Shown one piece after another: positions 1-7,860 of a DNA stretch of 64,000 nucleotides. The translations under genes were made by a program, and so were the position numbers. The number at the start of each line of letters is the position of its first letter. Positions within the stretch are counted from its first letter, which is position 1. The notes below the pieces were generated by a model. The model ran no database searches and had not been told where the DNA came from. It saw nothing but the letters and a program-made list of their open reading frames with translations. This stretch comes from an uncultured Psychrosphaera sp. (lineage in GTDB: Bacteria; Pseudomonadota; Gammaproteobacteria; Enterobacterales; Alteromonadaceae): contig NZ_CANMSK010000008.1 in the NCBI RefSeq assembly GCF_947500655.1, positions 83,139-147,138 on the forward strand, read 5' to 3'.

Positions 1-16
1 TCTTGTTATAAATTTG

Positions 17-59
17 TGGGGTAATAAAAACGCATAAGCTGCGCTTATTTATTGCCCCA
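17..59. terminator. Hairpin downstream of the split DUF6868 gene
   Basis: The arms 17-28 (TGGGGTAATAAA) and 48-59 (TTTATTGCCCCA) pair with one G-U. An inner perfect arm, ATAAGC at 34-39 and GCTTAT at 43-48, closes on a TGC loop. It lies just beyond the stop codon of the minus-strand DUF6868 reading frame (63-65), so a 3'-end or terminator role fits. There is no clean T-run after the stem, so this stays uncertain. Confidence 0.35.
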
Positions 60-62
60 TCT

Positions 63-574
63 TTATTGCCCCATGATTTTTAGTGCTAAATAAGGCGCGA
101 CCATGAAATCAGGGGCTGTTTATCTTTCATTTTTTGCAACGCTGGCGGCTATTTGTTGCATCCAGCGAGGCAGAAGACTCGCAAATAGTGGTTCTATTTA
201 AGTGTCTGATAACGAAGTTGGGGTGACAAATAGACCCAGCCCTTCGGGTTGAGGTTAAATTATCCCCACTCTTTGTTATAAACATACTTATTTAATCCAT
301 TAAACCTCGATGTTTATGCCGCGATTGGGAATAATTTTCCACTCAACGTTGCCTAAAATGAAAGACAAACAGCCCCTCATGTCGCTATTTTATAATTACT
401 TAAGAAATTAAAGTAAGTGGAATTCAGCTCGGTTTCATCAACACCAAATAGCTTGCTGTGAATGTAAAATATAGGCTTTCGCAAAAATGCTAAAAACATA
501 GTCGCCAAGAAAAGGTAGCCAATATTGATCACTGACGCCCAGCCTAATAATTCAGTTAGTTGTTCAATTGTCAT
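63..574 (-). pseudogene. DUF6868 family small membrane protein, split by an insertion
   Basis: The 5' part reads from ATG at 574 (residues MTIEQLTELLGWASVINIGY onward), with the one long hydrophobic segment and the IHSKLFGVDETEL stretch typical of DUF6868. It stops after NYKIAT exactly where a terminal inverted repeat begins. The missing C-terminus lies beyond the element: minus strand 98 to 63 reads APYLALKIMGQ then stop, matching the usual family end. Full-length family members are about 80 residues; the 5' fragment alone has 65. The ribosome site GAGGG precedes the ATG. Function of the family is unknown. I infer the gene was intact before the insertion. Confidence 0.75.
109..380. mobile_element. 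MITE-like non-coding element with ~37-bp imperfect terminal inverted repeats
   Basis: The left end (109-145) and the reverse complement of the right end (344-380) share the pattern AT-AGGGGCTGTTT-TCTTTCATTTT-GCAACG-TG with only a few mismatches. The interior (146-343) has no convincing reading frame. Both flanks encode adjoining pieces of one DUF6868 protein, so the unit looks inserted. A target duplication is not clear; CATG occurs just outside each end (102-105 region and 378-382 region). No transposase is present, so it would need to be mobilised in trans. Family unknown to me. Confidence 0.65.
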
Positions 575-716
575 CACGTTAATGCCCTCTTAAACTCATG
601 TGTTTTTAGTTAGTGCTACACTAGTAAAAACATGAAGTATAACTAAATAAAACCTATTAAAAATATACACTATTAGTGAGGTTTAAATCCAATTATCTTA
701 ACGCTTTACGACAAAC

Positions 717-815
717 CTAACTTGAAAAAATTTGCGTTCCCCCCATTAAAACGATGATCACCGCGCCAATCAATACGGGAGTTACTACCCAGGAAATTAC
801 AAAAGAAAATACTTT
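717..815 (-). pseudogene. Possible C-terminal remnant of a membrane protein
   Basis: The minus strand is open for 32 codons ending at TAG (717-719) and reads a membrane-like tail with VFSFVISWVVTPVLIGAVII. A TAA lies directly upstream, and there is no start codon or ribosome site. It sits upstream of the DUF6868 gene in the same orientation. The SWVVTP pattern resembles the last helix of PiT-type phosphate permeases, but this is only a suggestion. It may be chance. Confidence 0.2.
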
Positions 816-1285
816 TTACAGGATGCTATTTGTATTATGAAAAAAGGGCTATAAACAGCACATATGTTACTGGCGATTATTCCTCCACAATCAAATGTAT
901 ACAAATACTAAAAGCGTATGAGAAGTAAAAAATAATATATGAAATATCAATTGGTTAAAATAAACGATTTAGTTTTCGGTTAACTGCACTATTTGTCTCA
1001 CAAACTACACCTAAGCTTAAATTTCAGCGTTTATCTTTATTACTTCAAGGTAGATATTTACGTTATATCCTATTCCTTCTCACAACTAATACTTCGCATT
1101 AGTTATATCTATATCATTGAATAATCAATGCACTATTAAAGAGCCTATCTTAGAACCGTCAGTTAATCTGTTGTTATTAATAACTTTGTTCTGTCACAAA
1201 ATTCATTTAGTATTAAGAAGAATAATTCAACAGAAAAATAGAGTCCAGCGCGCATAATTTATGACAACTGGATAGGCACGTGTAC

Positions 1286-1323
1286 GTAGTTATTTAATGG
1301 ATTTTTATCCGTTAAATAACTAC
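1286..1323. promoter_or_regulatory. Perfect hairpin in the leader of the chemoreceptor gene
   Basis: GTAGTTATTTAA (1286-1297) pairs perfectly with TTAAATAACTAC (1312-1323). Inside, GGAT/ATCC closes on a TTTT loop with one T-G pair between the stems. It ends 31 nt before the MCP start codon. No T-run follows, so it is not an ordinary terminator; a 5' UTR structure or protein operator is possible. Confidence 0.45.
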
Positions 1324-1354
1324 TTAATATATAAAATTCAAAGAGTCTTAAACC

Positions 1355-3244
1355 ATGTCACTTTTTAAAAAGATTTTTCTATTGTCGTCATTAATGCTAG
1401 TGCTTCTTTCTGGTATTTTAACGACTGTTGCTATTTATAACATTAACCAACAAACTCATACTTCTATTGCCAATAATTTGATCGATACTGGATCAATTAA
1501 TGCGGCTCGTTTATCTGATTGGCTGGACGTAAAACGTAACGGAATAACGGCATTAGCAGATGCGATTCAGGGGTTATCGGATCCTGATGAAATTGCCGTC
1601 ATGTTGAAAACAGTCATGACAAGTTCTTCATTGTCGTTAGCCTATTACGGTACTGAAGATACCGATATGTATAGAATACAAGGTCTAAATACTGTCGCCG
1701 GTTATGACCCAAGAGTAAGAGGTTGGTACAAAATGGCGATAGCAAGTAATAGTGTTATTACTACTCCACCGTTTACTTCAGCTTCTACTGGTAAAGTCGC
1801 GGTAGGTATCGCAAAAAAAATTGAAACTAATGGCCAGCTTGTCGGCGCTGTTGGTGGTAATGTAAATTTAGATTATCTCGCAGACACCATTACAAAACTC
1901 AATGTACCAGGTGATGGTTTCTCTTTTATTGTCGCTGACGACGGTACCATTATTGCTCACCCACAAGCAGATCTAAATACCAAACCTATTACAGAGTTAG
2001 ACTCAGATCTAACGATAGATATGTTAAAAGATACCAGCTTGAACAATAAAATAGTGGAATTGGAGTTTAATGGTAACGACTATTACGCCTCAAAAACACG
2101 CCTAAACAATACCAACTTTTACCTTGTAATGGCGGGTCAACAATCTGTTTTATTCAAACCTGTTCGTGACTTAATGACCTTCCTTATTATTGTTGCTGTT
2201 ATCTTGATTGCTGTTTTCCTATTTTTTGCCTTAAGTGGTATTAAGATATTTCTTGCTAGTTTGATGACGGTATCTAATGCGTTGCAAGTAGCGGCAGAAG
2301 GAAATGGTGATTTAACACGACGTATTCCGGTAAATTCTAAGGATGAGATTGGTCAACTCGCGAGTAATTTCAATAACTTCTCAGAACACCTACAAAGCAT
2401 GTTATTGGAAATCGCTGACGTTACTAAAGTACTAACAAAAGAAGCAAGTAACATTGCTTACTCTGCATCTGAACAGATAAAAAGTAGTAAGGTACAACAA
2501 GATGAAATAACTATGGTGGCGACTGCGGTGACTGAAATGTCATCAGCAACAAATGAAATTGCAGCACACGCAGAGAAAACGGCGGAAACATCTAATAATT
2601 CAGTTGATATTAGTAGTCAAGGACAAAAGATTGCAGCCAGTTGTGAAGTATCAATTAATGAATTGTCCAGTGAAGTAAATAGTGCAGCAAGTATTATTAC
2701 TCAGTTAGATCAACAAAGCTTACAGGTTAATTCTATTGTTGAAACTATTCGTAGCATTGCAGATCAAACAAATCTATTAGCATTAAACGCGGCTATTGAA
2801 GCAGCCCGAGCGGGTGAGCAAGGTCGAGGGTTTGCGGTTGTAGCAGATGAGGTCCGAGTATTATCGCAACGTACTCATCAATCTACGGAGGAGGTTTCTT
2901 CTATGCTCACCTCTTTTAATAGTACTATTTTGACTGCTGTTGAGTCGATGGAAAACTGCAATAAATTGGCTATATCCAGTGTAGATAATGCCACAGAAAC
3001 AAATCATAGTTTTGTTAAAATAAAAGCCGCAATCCAAGAAATTAATGATATGTCCACGCATATTGCTACAGCTGCCGAAGAACAGAATCAGGTGACAGGC
3101 GAAGTTGCAAAAAATACGGAATCAATTAAAAATGTATCATTAGATTTTCTGAAAAGTGCGGAAAATGGAGCTGAACAATCTCAACATTTAAATCAATTAG
3201 CAGGTGATTTAGAAAGGTTATTAGCCAAATTTAAATTACGTTAG
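1355..3244 (+). CDS. Methyl-accepting chemotaxis protein with Cache-type sensor domain
   Basis: Transmembrane chemoreceptor that signals to CheA/CheW. A first membrane helix spans about residues 7-29. A periplasmic double-Cache-like ligand domain follows ([16 protein letters not shown] and [20 protein letters not shown] patterns, typical of dCACHE receptors for small organic ligands). The second helix is at about 270-295, then HAMP, then the cytoplasmic signalling coiled coil with the conserved tip ([20 protein letters not shown]). Length 629 matches the class. There is no C-terminal NWETF-like tether, so adaptation enzymes would have to act without one. The gene stands alone and ends at a strong terminator (3282-3318). 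The ligand cannot be told from sequence. Confidence 0.93.
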   Translation: MSLFKKIFLLSSLMLVLLSGILTTVAIYNINQQTHTSIANNLIDTGSINAARLSDWLDVKRNGITALADAIQGLSDPDEIAVMLKTVMTSSSLSLAYYGTEDTDMYRIQGLNTVAGYDPRVRGWYKMAIASNSVITTPPFTSASTGKVAVGIAKKIETNGQLVGAVGGNVNLDYLADTITKLNVPGDGFSFIVADDGTIIAHPQADLNTKPITELDSDLTIDMLKDTSLNNKIVELEFNGNDYYASKTRLNNTNFYLVMAGQQSVLFKPVRDLMTFLIIVAVILIAVFLFFALSGIKIFLASLMTVSNALQVAAEGNGDLTRRIPVNSKDEIGQLASNFNNFSEHLQSMLLEIADVTKVLTKEASNIAYSASEQIKSSKVQQDEITMVATAVTEMSSATNEIAAHAEKTAETSNNSVDISSQGQKIAASCEVSINELSSEVNSAASIITQLDQQSLQVNSIVETIRSIADQTNLLALNAAIEAARAGEQGRGFAVVADEVRVLSQRTHQSTEEVSSMLTSFNSTILTAVESMENCNKLAISSVDNATETNHSFVKIKAAIQEINDMSTHIATAAEEQNQVTGEVAKNTESIKNVSLDFLKSAENGAEQSQHLNQLAGDLERLLAKFKLR

Positions 3245-3281
3245 TGAACACTAATTAACATTATATTATGACTTAAAGCGC

Positions 3282-3318
3282 ACTGTAAAAAATAGCAGCT
3301 GGTGTTATTTTTTACAGT
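3282..3318. terminator. Bidirectional terminator between MCP and Rof-like gene
   Basis: Perfect 13-bp stem ACTGTAAAAAATA (3282-3294) / TATTTTTTACAGT (3306-3318) with an 11-nt loop. It lies between two convergent genes. Confidence 0.8.
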
Positions 3319-3358
3319 ACCTTTATTGTTAAAGGCTTAGTTGTATTAAGTATTAAAG

Positions 3359-3604
3359 CTAAACAAAAGAGATTTGTTGAAAATGCGGATTCTCGATACC
3401 TACCTCTAACATGGCAATTCCAGCCAATGTTATTAGTGTTTCACTGTCATCAACATCTACTTTGATGCATTCTTTACGATCATCATTGTATTGGGTATCA
3501 AGGGCAATGCCCTCAATAACCGCACCGGTTTTTAATGTGATCTTAACCGGATATCGATACATGCAAACTATTTCAACATAGTCATACTCATTACAACTTA
3601 TCAT
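3359..3604 (-). CDS. rof: Rof-like Rho-binding antiterminator
   Basis: Small Sm-like protein of the Rof family, which binds Rho and inhibits transcription termination. It starts ISCNEYDYVEIVCMYRYPVKITLKTG and ends NPHF, the usual family signature (I-x-C-x-x-Y-D near the N-terminus, YRYPV-LTLK-G strand pair). Length 81 is normal. I place the start at the ATG at 3604, not the TTG one codon upstream; the ribosome site is weak either way. It is followed on the same strand, upstream, by the HAD dehalogenase gene, which ends 26 nt before it, so the two may be co-transcribed. Confidence 0.8.
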   Translation of the reverse strand: MISCNEYDYVEIVCMYRYPVKITLKTGAVIEGIALDTQYNDDRKECIKVDVDDSETLITLAGIAMLEVGIENPHFQQISFV

Positions 3605-3629
3605 CAATATTTTTAACTTTTGTTTTTTA

Positions 3630-4409
3630 CTAACGGTTGCTTTCTAATTGGTTAGCAATTTCAATAAGATCTTTGCCCGTTAAATCTGGCTTATCAGCTA
3701 ACGGATAAAGCGCTTTACCTGGACGTAAAATAAACGCGGTTTTCCAACCTGCTTTATCAGCACCAGCAATATCCCAAGCATGTGCAGCAATTAACATTGC
3801 GTCTTCAGGGGCAACTTTCATTTCTTTTTGTGCCCACTCATATACTCTTAAATCTGGTTTAAAAATACTTAAATTTTGTACCGTTAATGACCCATCAAAA
3901 TACTGAGCTAAATCAGAGTTTTTAAGCTGAGCAGCAATACCCGCATCAGACGAATTAGTTAATGTGATCATGGTATAACCCATAGCACGGATTTTCTTTA
4001 ACCCTTCAACCACATCTTTATGCGGTTCTAAATCTCTAAACGGTGTTAAAACAGCAGTACGTGCTTGCTCTGGAGTTAGCTTTATATTCTGCTGATTGGC
4101 AATCATCTCTAACGACGCAATACCAATTTCACCAAAGCTATTATATTCACCCATTACATTACCCACCAAAGAATAATGCAACATAGTTGTGAACCAATAA
4201 GGCACAAGTTCATCACGTCCACCTAGCGCTTTAGACACCGACTTTCCTACATTACCTAAATCAAGTAAGGTTTCATTAACATCAAAGAAGATCACCTTAG
4301 GTTTTAACTTAGCATCTGTCTCTGGAGATGAGTCTTGTGAGTGTGCTTCACCTGATAACAAGCTTATTGACATCAGCAAGCTCATAATAAAAGTTTTAGT
4401 GCGGATCAT
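3630..4409 (-). CDS. Exported haloacid dehalogenase-type (HAD) hydrolase
   Basis: HAD type II (L-2-haloacid dehalogenase-like) hydrolase. Motif I FFDVNETLLD supplies the nucleophile (Asp about residue 43). TLTNSS is motif II, the Lys of IFKPD is motif III, and AHAWDIAGADKAGW is the conserved motif IV region. Unusually, an apparent signal peptide (MIRTKTFIMSLLMSISLLSGEAHS) precedes the domain, pointing to the periplasm. The start is the ATG at 4409, where AGGAAA sits 9 nt upstream; an ATG 14 codons earlier lacks a site and would break the signal peptide. The true substrate may be a phosphate ester or a haloacid. Most relatives are cytoplasmic. Confidence 0.82.
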   Translation of the reverse strand: MIRTKTFIMSLLMSISLLSGEAHSQDSSPETDAKLKPKVIFFDVNETLLDLGNVGKSVSKALGGRDELVPYWFTTMLHYSLVGNVMGEYNSFGEIGIASLEMIANQQNIKLTPEQARTAVLTPFRDLEPHKDVVEGLKKIRAMGYTMITLTNSSDAGIAAQLKNSDLAQYFDGSLTVQNLSIFKPDLRVYEWAQKEMKVAPEDAMLIAAHAWDIAGADKAGWKTAFILRPGKALYPLADKPDLTGKDLIEIANQLESNR

Positions 4410-4638
4410 TGTGAAATTTCCTATAAAAAGTTTCTGTGAATTAATTAGCATCTCTAGTTACAGACCATTCAATACCAATTAAAATTTCAATTTTTATAAT
4501 ACATTTGAAGTTAGCGTAAAACTAAGTTGATCAGCCGAAGAAAGTGGCTACTCACCCTATTCAGGTTATTGATTTGTTGAAAATAGTTAATAAACGTCGA
4601 AAAAAGAATATTGTTGGTCATCACTGTAAACTTATTAG

Positions 4639-5055
4639 TTATAAGCCTTCCATACATAAAGCCACTTTCTCACTTGCGTCTTCTAGCAAGCTAACGACTT
4701 TCTCTAGTGCGATAGTTCCGGCCTCTATATCAGACTGCATCAGAGCTTCAACCTCCGCCGCACTTTCAAATACATTAGCACCTTCAGAGATAGTGCTTAT
4801 TGATAAATTACGATAGCGCTCTGGATAATCCGCAATAGAATAATAAGAACAATCAGCCATTTGTTCCGTGGTATTAGTAACAATAAGATTTAAATCCTTG
4901 AGAGATAAATCTGGCATTCTGTTCATTACATTTTTTCGCAGTAACGGTGTCATCGACTTTATATAGCTAGCAATATACAAATCTTTTGTTGTATTGGGTT
5001 CCGCAGACACAGCAAAGCCATAAATTAAAAGTACGAATAACATTAGTTTTTGCAT
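4639..5055 (-). CDS. Secreted small protein of unknown function
   Basis: 138 residues from ATG 5055 (AGGGA 8 nt upstream). A signal peptide (MQKLMLFVLLIYGFAVSA) precedes a mostly helical, acidic mature region. It has two cysteines (QMADCSYYS and KVALCMEGL) that could form a disulfide. I do not recognise a family. It opens a run of small secreted or membrane genes on the same strand (4639-8238), a typical accessory stretch. Confidence 0.65.
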   Translation of the reverse strand: MQKLMLFVLLIYGFAVSAEPNTTKDLYIASYIKSMTPLLRKNVMNRMPDLSLKDLNLIVTNTTEQMADCSYYSIADYPERYRNLSISTISEGANVFESAAEVEALMQSDIEAGTIALEKVVSLLEDASEKVALCMEGL

Positions 5056-5199
5056 GTAATTTCCCTGTGACAATAGCAGATTACGCTTGGCACAATTTAA
5101 TTTAACTTATTTTAACCTAACAAAAAGAAAAGATGGGAAATTCAGAAGAACGCCAATAGTTAAAGATTAATTATTGGCGCTAGCTCTTGCTAGGCTTTA

Positions 5200-5436
5200 T
5201 TAGTTACCTAATTGATCCATAAGGCCTTTGGTCATATTTTCAACCACTTTCTTTTGTGCAAGTGCCGCATTTTTACACTCTTCTGTATTTGTATCCTTTC
5301 CTTCCATCATCAGTTTAGTACATTCTAAAGAGACCTCAGTTAATAACTCTTGGTCTTCTACCAAGTCTTCAACACTAGGTGTTCCACAAGCCGTTAACAA
5401 TAATGCGAATGGTGCTATAAGTAACAATTTTTTCAT
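5200..5436 (-). CDS. Small EexN-like lipoprotein
   Basis: 78 residues from ATG 5436, where GGAG stands 8 nt upstream; the longer upstream extension lacks a ribosome site. The signal peptide ends in the lipobox LLTAC, giving an acylated Cys. The mature part has a two-Cys pattern (VSLECTKLMMEGKDTNTEECKNAALA) that resembles EexN-family lipoproteins, known from conjugative entry exclusion but also common as stand-alone chromosomal genes. No conjugation genes are nearby, so an exclusion role should not be assumed. Confidence 0.7.
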   Translation of the reverse strand: MKKLLLIAPFALLLTACGTPSVEDLVEDQELLTEVSLECTKLMMEGKDTNTEECKNAALAQKKVVENMTKGLMDQLGN

Positions 5437-5576
5437 TTTACATCTCCTCGCCCTAAAAAAAACACAGACATTAAACTCGGACGAATAAAAGCCTAACGAC
5501 AAAATAACAGGCTATAGAATAATTAGCTTACATTGCTAAAAAATGTAAACGAACTACTTAATTCAAAAAATTTTTT

Positions 5577-5608
5577 CAGTAACAGCAATAACTTATCAGC
5601 TGTTACTG
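5577..5608. repeat. 10-bp stem inverted repeat
   Basis: CAGTAACAGC (5577-5586) and GCTGTTACTG (5599-5608) pair perfectly over a 12-nt loop. On the minus strand the stem is followed by A6T6 rather than a plain T-run. It lies between divergent small genes, upstream of the lipoprotein gene; terminator or operator cannot be decided. Confidence 0.5.
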
Positions 5609-5750
5609 AGATAAACAACGAGTTTTTATTTTATGAATAATAGCTATTGCCAGAAAACATTGAGACAACACCCAATTGAGAATCATTTGCATTTGAGGTT
5701 TTATTGTTCTACATTCAGCACTTGTGTTGCACAAAATGGATTTCTTATTT

Positions 5751-5975
5751 ATGAAGAAAATAAATATCGTACGCATCGTTATTCTTTTATTAATAACAAT
5801 GAGTAGCATAGCTATAGGTAGTGACAGTAGTATTGGAAGTAATGCAGGTATTGGGTATGACAGTACGCCGAACGAATATGAGCATCTACTCACCTACCTA
5901 ATCTTCGACCTATTAGTATTAGGCATACTGTTTGTTATTTACCGAGTGTTTTACAAGCTAAAAATGAAGACTTAA
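5751..5975 (+). CDS. Small single-pass membrane protein, unknown
   Basis: About 74 residues from ATG 5751. A signal-like N-terminus (MKKINIVRIVILLLITMSSIAIG) is followed by a Ser/Gly-rich patch and a second hydrophobic segment (LIFDLLVLGILFVIYRVFY), then a short basic tail. The ribosome site is weak, and a start at 5736 is also possible. It is the only plus-strand gene in this accessory stretch and ends 3 nt before the convergent gene at 5979. No family recognised. Confidence 0.5.
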   Translation: MKKINIVRIVILLLITMSSIAIGSDSSIGSNAGIGYDSTPNEYEHLLTYLIFDLLVLGILFVIYRVFYKLKMKT

Positions 5976-5978
5976 GCC

Positions 5979-6194
5979 TTACTTTGCACTTTTCTTTTTG
6001 AGCTTTTCTCTCTTCGCTTTTTTATGTAAATACTCCATAGGCAAAACGAACGACATCACCCAAATTGCAATTGTTATAATCCCTTTATAAAAGTCATCTA
6101 ATTGAACTAGCGGCATGATAGTGTTTGTAGAGAGGACAGCCATTATAAAACAAGCTAAACCAACAAGTATCGGCATTATTACAGTCTGGAACAT
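5979..6194 (-). CDS. Small two-helix membrane protein, unknown
   Basis: 71 residues with two predicted membrane helices (about 4-22 and 36-56) and a strongly basic C-terminal tail (HKKAKREKLKKKSAK), so the tail is probably cytoplasmic. Two ATGs are adjacent (6197 and 6194); the second has the better spacing to AAGGG. No family recognised. Confidence 0.55.
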   Translation of the reverse strand: MFQTVIMPILVGLACFIMAVLSTNTIMPLVQLDDFYKGIITIAIWVMSFVLPMEYLHKKAKREKLKKKSAK

Positions 6195-6343
6195 CATTAC
6201 CCTTTTATTTTAAATGCTGCTTTCAGCAAACAGTCTGCAGTATGGCAATGCAACCGAATGAAATCAACATCCCCAAACAGATAGCCTGTCGATTTCAGCA
6301 ATTAAAATATTAATTAACGGGTATTTTATTTTGCTCTGATGTT

Positions 6344-6778
6344 TTATTTATATAAGCACTGTTGCACGTTGGCTTGAATATACTTAACGATAGACGGCAC
6401 GTTATAATTTTTTAAATAATTAACTCCGCACTTTTCAAGACATTGGTACGTAATTGATACCGCAGCATCACCACCAGAATGTATAGTTTCGTGAAAACCA
6501 AGAATAACCATCTGCTTTTGCTTATTAGTTTGATCAAAATCAGTTCTTGTTATGAAAATTGGATTTTCATTAAGGCTATATTCAACGATCGTGGATACAG
6601 GAACCCATTTTTTATCAATCACTGATGGGTAATTTAAACCAACGTATTCCTCACCGGGGCGCTCTAGAGTGAACCCCAAGCAAAAGGCCTTTTCAGGAGT
6701 TAATTGGATATTGGAAGAAGTTACGCTAGCCAAGCTAGGGAAACTTAATAAAGATAACAAAATTAGAATATTCCGCAT
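6344..6778 (-). CDS. Secreted protein of unknown function
   Basis: 144 residues with a signal peptide (MRNILILLSLLSFPSLA) and three or four mature cysteines (FCLGF, QCLEKCG, QQCLYK), so probably a disulfide-bonded periplasmic protein. A good ribosome site (AAAGGGGAAGTTCATG) supports the start. No domain recognised. The segment before the start contains GTTATAAGC, resembling the 5' end of the neighbouring HEPN cassette (GTTATAAGG); it may be a further cassette, but no clear attC follows it. Confidence 0.6.
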   Translation of the reverse strand: MRNILILLSLLSFPSLASVTSSNIQLTPEKAFCLGFTLERPGEEYVGLNYPSVIDKKWVPVSTIVEYSLNENPIFITRTDFDQTNKQKQMVILGFHETIHSGGDAAVSITYQCLEKCGVNYLKNYNVPSIVKYIQANVQQCLYK

Positions 6779-6909
6779 GAACTTCCCCTTTGCTTATAAC
6801 GAGGTTGTAGAATTACTCCAACAACTCAAATTGATGAAAAACCGAGTTTCTGTAACAAATGCTAAGCGCTTTTCTTACACTAGGCAATGAATTTGAACCC
6901 CATAAAGCC

Positions 6910-6963
6910 GGCCGTTTTTCTTAAAACAGGGTTATTCTACGGCCTCAACGCTGTTTTAAGGCC
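6910..6963. other. Interleaved inverted repeats (pseudoknot-like) at the 3' end of the HEPN-like gene
   Basis: Two perfect inverted repeats are interleaved: GGCCGT (6910-6915) with ACGGCC (6939-6944), and TTAAAACAG (6921-6929) with CTGTTTTAA (6951-6959). A third pairing GGCCT (6941-6945) / AGGCC (6959-6963) competes with the first. It follows the stop of the 6965 gene by one nucleotide. GTTTTAAGG (6953-6961) nearly matches (8 of 9) the inverted partner of the gene's own upstream CCTTATAAC (7771-7779), as expected if this is the start of a second attC-like site. Confidence 0.4.
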
Positions 6964-6964
6964 A

Positions 6965-7753
6965 TTAAAACACTGTTTTTATAACTTTTCCTACGCCTTC
7001 GATTAATTCTAAAGCATCATCTTTTGTTGGTTCTCTTTCCTTTGGATGATCACACAAGTTTCTTAAGTCACCTAGATGTTGTACGAACCGCCACTTAGGT
7101 GTATCAATAATTTCATTTTCTTTTAGCATTTGATAAAAGTCAGAAATTGATGGATGTTTTTTTCTTGATTTTAAACTGTGTGTTTCACATACATGGCCAA
7201 GGTGTTTTTCTAATACAACGCCTGCTATTGCACCTGCACCACGAATAAATCCTTTATTTGATAACTCTTTAGCTGCTTCAAGCTCTGAATCAAAAAGGTC
7301 AGATTGTAAAACTTCCTGTATATCAAATAGTTTACTCTCGAACCTTTTACTAACAGCAGCGAGTATTGTGTTTTGCATCTCCATCTTGCCGATAGCTGAT
7401 GATTTGTCAGCAACAACTGTTTGTTGATGACCTTTTGTCGTTCTAACTCCTAGTAAATAATCAGAAATGCCATATGTTAGAAAATCTATTTCTTTACGCT
7501 TTTCTTGTTTGTATTGTTTAATGAAGTCATCGACTCTGTCTGGTAATAACTGCTTTATTACTACCAAGGCTTCGGAGTACCATGAATCATAAGTTCGGTT
7601 GAAATTGGGAAGCTTTGTACCTTTTTCCTTGAGGTCTTCTTTGAAATCATCAGGTAACCCTCGAGTTTCATCAATCATTGCTAAATAAAGATTGAGACCT
7701 CTTTCTTTAAGCTCAGAGAGTTCTTCTTTCATTGACTCGATATTTGATTTCAT
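6965..7753 (-). CDS. HEPN/DUF4145-like protein
   Basis: 262 residues from ATG 7753 (AAGGA upstream). The open frame extends to 7870, but those 39 codons translate an attC-like repeat and begin with TTG, so I reject them. The N-terminal half is helical and charged. The C-terminal domain (RGAGAIAGVVLEKHLGHVCE, then LGDLRNLCDHPKEREPTKDD) matches the DUF4145/HEPN-like families. RNLCDH fits the R-x4-H motif of HEPN ribonucleases, which act in toxin-antitoxin and phage defence. Whether it is an active RNase is inference. It lies directly downstream of the 7861 gene across the attC-like site. Confidence 0.65.
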   Translation of the reverse strand: MKSNIESMKEELSELKERGLNLYLAMIDETRGLPDDFKEDLKEKGTKLPNFNRTYDSWYSEALVVIKQLLPDRVDDFIKQYKQEKRKEIDFLTYGISDYLLGVRTTKGHQQTVVADKSSAIGKMEMQNTILAAVSKRFESKLFDIQEVLQSDLFDSELEAAKELSNKGFIRGAGAIAGVVLEKHLGHVCETHSLKSRKKHPSISDFYQMLKENEIIDTPKWRFVQHLGDLRNLCDHPKEREPTKDDALELIEGVGKVIKTVF

Positions 7754-7770
7754 GCGGCTAGATTCCTTGG

Positions 7771-7856
7771 CCTTATAACGCTTAATATAACCAGAAAATA
7801 CGAGCGTCTTGGCGAAGCCAGCGAGTGTTTTTCTGGTTGATGTTTTTGTTAGGTGC
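7771..7856. repeat. attC-like (integron cassette) recombination site
   Basis: Read on the minus strand: ACCTAAC (R''-like, fits RYYYAAC), then AACCAGAAAA pairing perfectly with TTTTCTGGTT (plus strand 7829-7838 and 7789-7798), a central TGGC-TTC-GCCA hairpin, and an end GCGTTATAAGG. The 5' border of the upstream gene carries GTTAGGTGC (plus strand 8240-8248 as GCACCTAAC), perfectly complementary to the R'' side (7848-7856). That complementarity between cassette start and its own attC is the hallmark of integron cassettes. The R' side (GTTATAA) deviates from GTTRRRY. No integrase is in the window. Confidence 0.5.
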
Positions 7857-7860
7857 GTTG

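Larger units (their letters stand above)
578..1354. other. Long AT-rich intergenic region
   Basis: This 0.78-kb stretch holds no gene I can support. It contains a short hydrophobic open remnant (717-815, minus) and a strong hairpin at 1286-1323 before the chemoreceptor. The remainder is AT-rich with no recognisable RNA gene. Confidence 0.6.

Noticed and set aside
60..76. Tandem TTTATTGCCCCAT copies as a microsatellite or CRISPR-like unit
   Set aside because: Only two copies; one is an arm of the hairpin and the other encodes the end of the DUF6868 protein.
1185..1200. Possible CRP site near the chemoreceptor (TCTGTCACAAAAT)
   Set aside because: Only one half-site is recognisable; no TGTGA-N6-TCACA pattern was found in the intergenic regions I read.
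4544..4816. 90-codon plus-strand open frame
   Set aside because: It overlaps the signal-peptide-bearing gene on the minus strand, has no ribosome site and shows no protein-like pattern.
5200..5436. Entry-exclusion function for the EexN-like lipoprotein
   Set aside because: There are no conjugation or mobilisation genes in the window, so only the family resemblance is reported.
5603..5893. 96-codon minus-strand open frame
   Set aside because: It is antisense to the small membrane gene at 5751-5975 and has no start signal; its hydrophobic look mirrors the opposite strand.
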